A DNA stretch of 64,000 bases, from positions 1-64,000 of the forward strand of contig JAQCAB010000008.1 of the NCBI GenBank assembly GCA_027622375.1, in the 5' to 3' direction. Shown here piece after piece: positions 63,601 through 64,000 of the stretch; positions within the stretch are counted from its first letter, which is position 1, and every line of letters begins with the position of its first letter. The stretch comes from Bacteroidota bacterium (GTDB taxonomy: Bacteria; Bacteroidota; Ignavibacteria; UBA10030; UBA8401). The position numbers were made by a program, and so were the translations under genes. The notes beneath the pieces were generated by a model. It saw nothing but the letters and a program-made list of their open reading frames with translations, had not been told where the DNA came from and did no database searches.

Positions 63601-64000
63601 TGCGCGAACATCCATCATTATTCCAAGACCGCGACGCAACATATCAGTTGTATCGGGAGAATAATTATATCTATCATATCGATCATCCGAAGCACGATAA
63701 AAAAGTTCTTGATCGGCATTAAATTGATTTTTACCAAAGTAGCCATTCCATGATCCCTTCCAACCTGGATCTCTTGTATCACTTATTTTATCTGGCCAAG
63801 TTAGTGGCCAAGTATTTGGATTGTCACTTTTTGCAATTTTAGATTTTGCATCAGGTTTTAAATAACCACCAACAGGTTCGAAATTCCAACTTTTACCAGT
63901 TGGACTTGATCTAAAATTTGGAACATCAACAATGTGGATATTGTTTCCGGAATTATCTTTTACTTCACCACCAACAAACAAAGCAACAAGAGCAATGTAA
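60634..64000 (-). CDS. Very large exported protein with Asp/Asn-rich loops, N-terminus outside window
   Basis: The track start at 63981 is a TTG inside an open frame: upstream codons read YIALVA and continue off the edge, so the gene is truncated here. The visible part is about 1120 aa. Between about 220 and 460 there are seven copies of a calcium-loop-like unit (DNIDNDGDG, DGIDNNNNN, DRIDNNDNG, DAIDNNNNG ...), partly as pairs with GESGSP. Fibronectin/beta modules follow (LYWDDKSEYSYDNFLAALGQ). The C-terminus (IKVVPNPYIAAATWEARNPF ... YGVYIFHVNAPG) resembles a divergent T9SS tail. It is the gene directly upstream of the PorV-like gene. Confidence 0.82.
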   Translation of the reverse strand, partial: YIALVALFVGGEVKDNSGNNIHIVDVPNFRSSPTGKSWNFEPVGGYLKPDAKSKIAKSDNPNTWPLTWPDKISDTRDPGWKGSWNGYFGKNQFNADQELFYRASDDRYDRYNYSPDTTDMLRRGLGIMMDVRAMEWSQILVNDVLFILHSVKNDGTKDIKKAGVTLWIADLVGGDGDSGDDLPYFDLINDVAWMTDKDGIGNNAFPSGQKVGVAAISYLESPGNATDNIDNDGDGEFGSPKVTGAMIAGEIPGDGIDNNNNNLIDEDSTHIAFGTGVGIQLGVGFKDRIDNNDNGESGSPTITQLMLSGEILNDAIDNNNNGAIDEGTEDVGKKYKDAIDNNNNGESGSPIVTQAMVDTAAKYFKRFKLPSNKFLYDVDSSDVGKKYADGIDNDNNGAIDELIDELIDEMIDEARDDGIDNDGDWKVESDDVGLDGVANTQDVGEGDGKPTSGAGTSFPGEPNIDVTDVSESDQIGLTNVQYKPAGAINFSTVSDEVFWGQFMTPGSYYDPTKPLSGDNDLFVSSGFFPLKAGQTERISVAVIMGSNKEEALQNKDKAQQTYNEDYQFAKAPIAPTLTAVPGNKRITLYWDDKSEYSYDNFLAALGQQGYDFEGYKIYRSTDPSFLDIFKITDGKGNPTFYKPIAQFDKKNNISGYHPVTENGILFYLGSNTGLKHEWVDTTVQNGQTYYYAITGYDYGWTNGNISPSESPIAVSLGADGAVELGRNVIKIVPNAPASGYVKSGMKELKHVTGSSTGKIFFKVVDPNKMKENHTYRLTFEDTLIAAVLQTDQDTFKTKNFTLVDLTNPIKPETLITKSKKLNSTDEVDLIDGFRLAFENESAIGLNTELTKWSRSNIYKMDMQPWNIGFTRGVGKPSDYKIIFGDVGVDTSLHYLPYENDFIFPMPATRVNFSVYNLTENNKKIKFAFKDVNLEGGLGVFSVGSDVNESDVIAFYEKDAKGDLALTWRWNLIFDSLKTAPKKGDTAYITLRKPFLKGDIYELTTSAHYIDNLLAKETMNKIKVVPNPYIAAATWEARNPFSSGRGPRSIHFNHLPAVCTIKIYSVSGELVQTIEHNNFMTDGSAEWNLLTRDNLPASYGVYIFHVNAPGVGEKIGRFAIIK
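62761..62808. repeat. Four 12-bp tandem repeats inside the large gene
   Basis: Units ttcgtcaatcat, ttcatcaatcaa, ttcgtcaatcaa and ttcatcaatagc encode IDELIDELIDEMIDEA-like residues on the minus strand. The period is a multiple of three, so copy-number changes would keep the frame. Confidence 0.8.

Overview
The window is AT-rich (sampled stretches are roughly 27-30% G+C) and gene-dense. It looks like a chromosome segment from the Bacteroidota/Chlorobiota/Ignavibacteriota side of the bacteria, most likely an Ignavibacteria-like organism. The evidence is several secreted proteins with type IX secretion (T9SS) type A C-terminal tails (xNYPNPFNP ... GxYxxKxxx), a PorV/PorQ-like outer-membrane protein, a GWxTD protein, bshA, and two upstream regions that fit the Bacteroidota promoter pattern TTTG-N19-TAnnTTT. 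The lineage is inferred from protein style only.

Layout. 1-10.7 kb (minus strand): a lolC/E-type permease (cut by the window edge), prfB with a programmed +1 frameshift, aspS, trxA, dnaE, an aldehyde dehydrogenase and proS, with tRNA-Arg(CCU) just upstream of proS. 10.7-17.8 kb is the accessory part: a T9SS tail relic with its own terminator, a small lipoprotein of higher G+C, a secreted amidase and a beta-propeller protein, tRNA-Ala(GGC), a phosphodiester glycosidase, a CtlX-like hydrolase, a tandem NTF2-like secreted protein, and a short relic next to tRNA-Pro(CGG). 17.8-21.1 kb: miaA, pcm, a GT2 glycosyltransferase, folP and a tiny basic protein. 21.1-29.3 kb: a complete SUF Fe-S assembly operon (Rrf2 regulator, IscS-like desulfurase, a 94-aa unknown, sufA-like, sufB, sufC, sufD, sufS, sufU, sufT-like, a 64-aa zinc ribbon) with an IscR-like palindrome before the regulator. 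29.3-31.2 kb: a TSUP transporter and bshA, so the sulfur theme continues.

31.2-53.4 kb is housekeeping: uvrD/pcrA, ogt, nadD, a corC-like gene, truA, mtaB, the cmk-ispH-rpsA group, a SpoU methyltransferase, mtgA, ruvX, relA/spoT, der, pgeF, pyrC, pyrB and a GWxTD gene. Many junctions are TAATG or ATGA stop/start overlaps, which suggests translational coupling in long operons. 53.5-64 kb is a block of exported proteins: a T9SS alpha-amylase, a 1021-aa T9SS protein with BNR/YCF48-like repeats, a PorV/PorQ-like barrel and a very large protein with repeated Asp/Asn-rich loops that runs off the window.

No CRISPR array, intact insertion sequence, prophage or recognisable defence system was seen. 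The best candidates for something new are the two small unknown proteins in the SUF operon, the 34-aa basic protein, the Asp/Asn-loop protein paired with the PorV-like gene, and the two gene relics.
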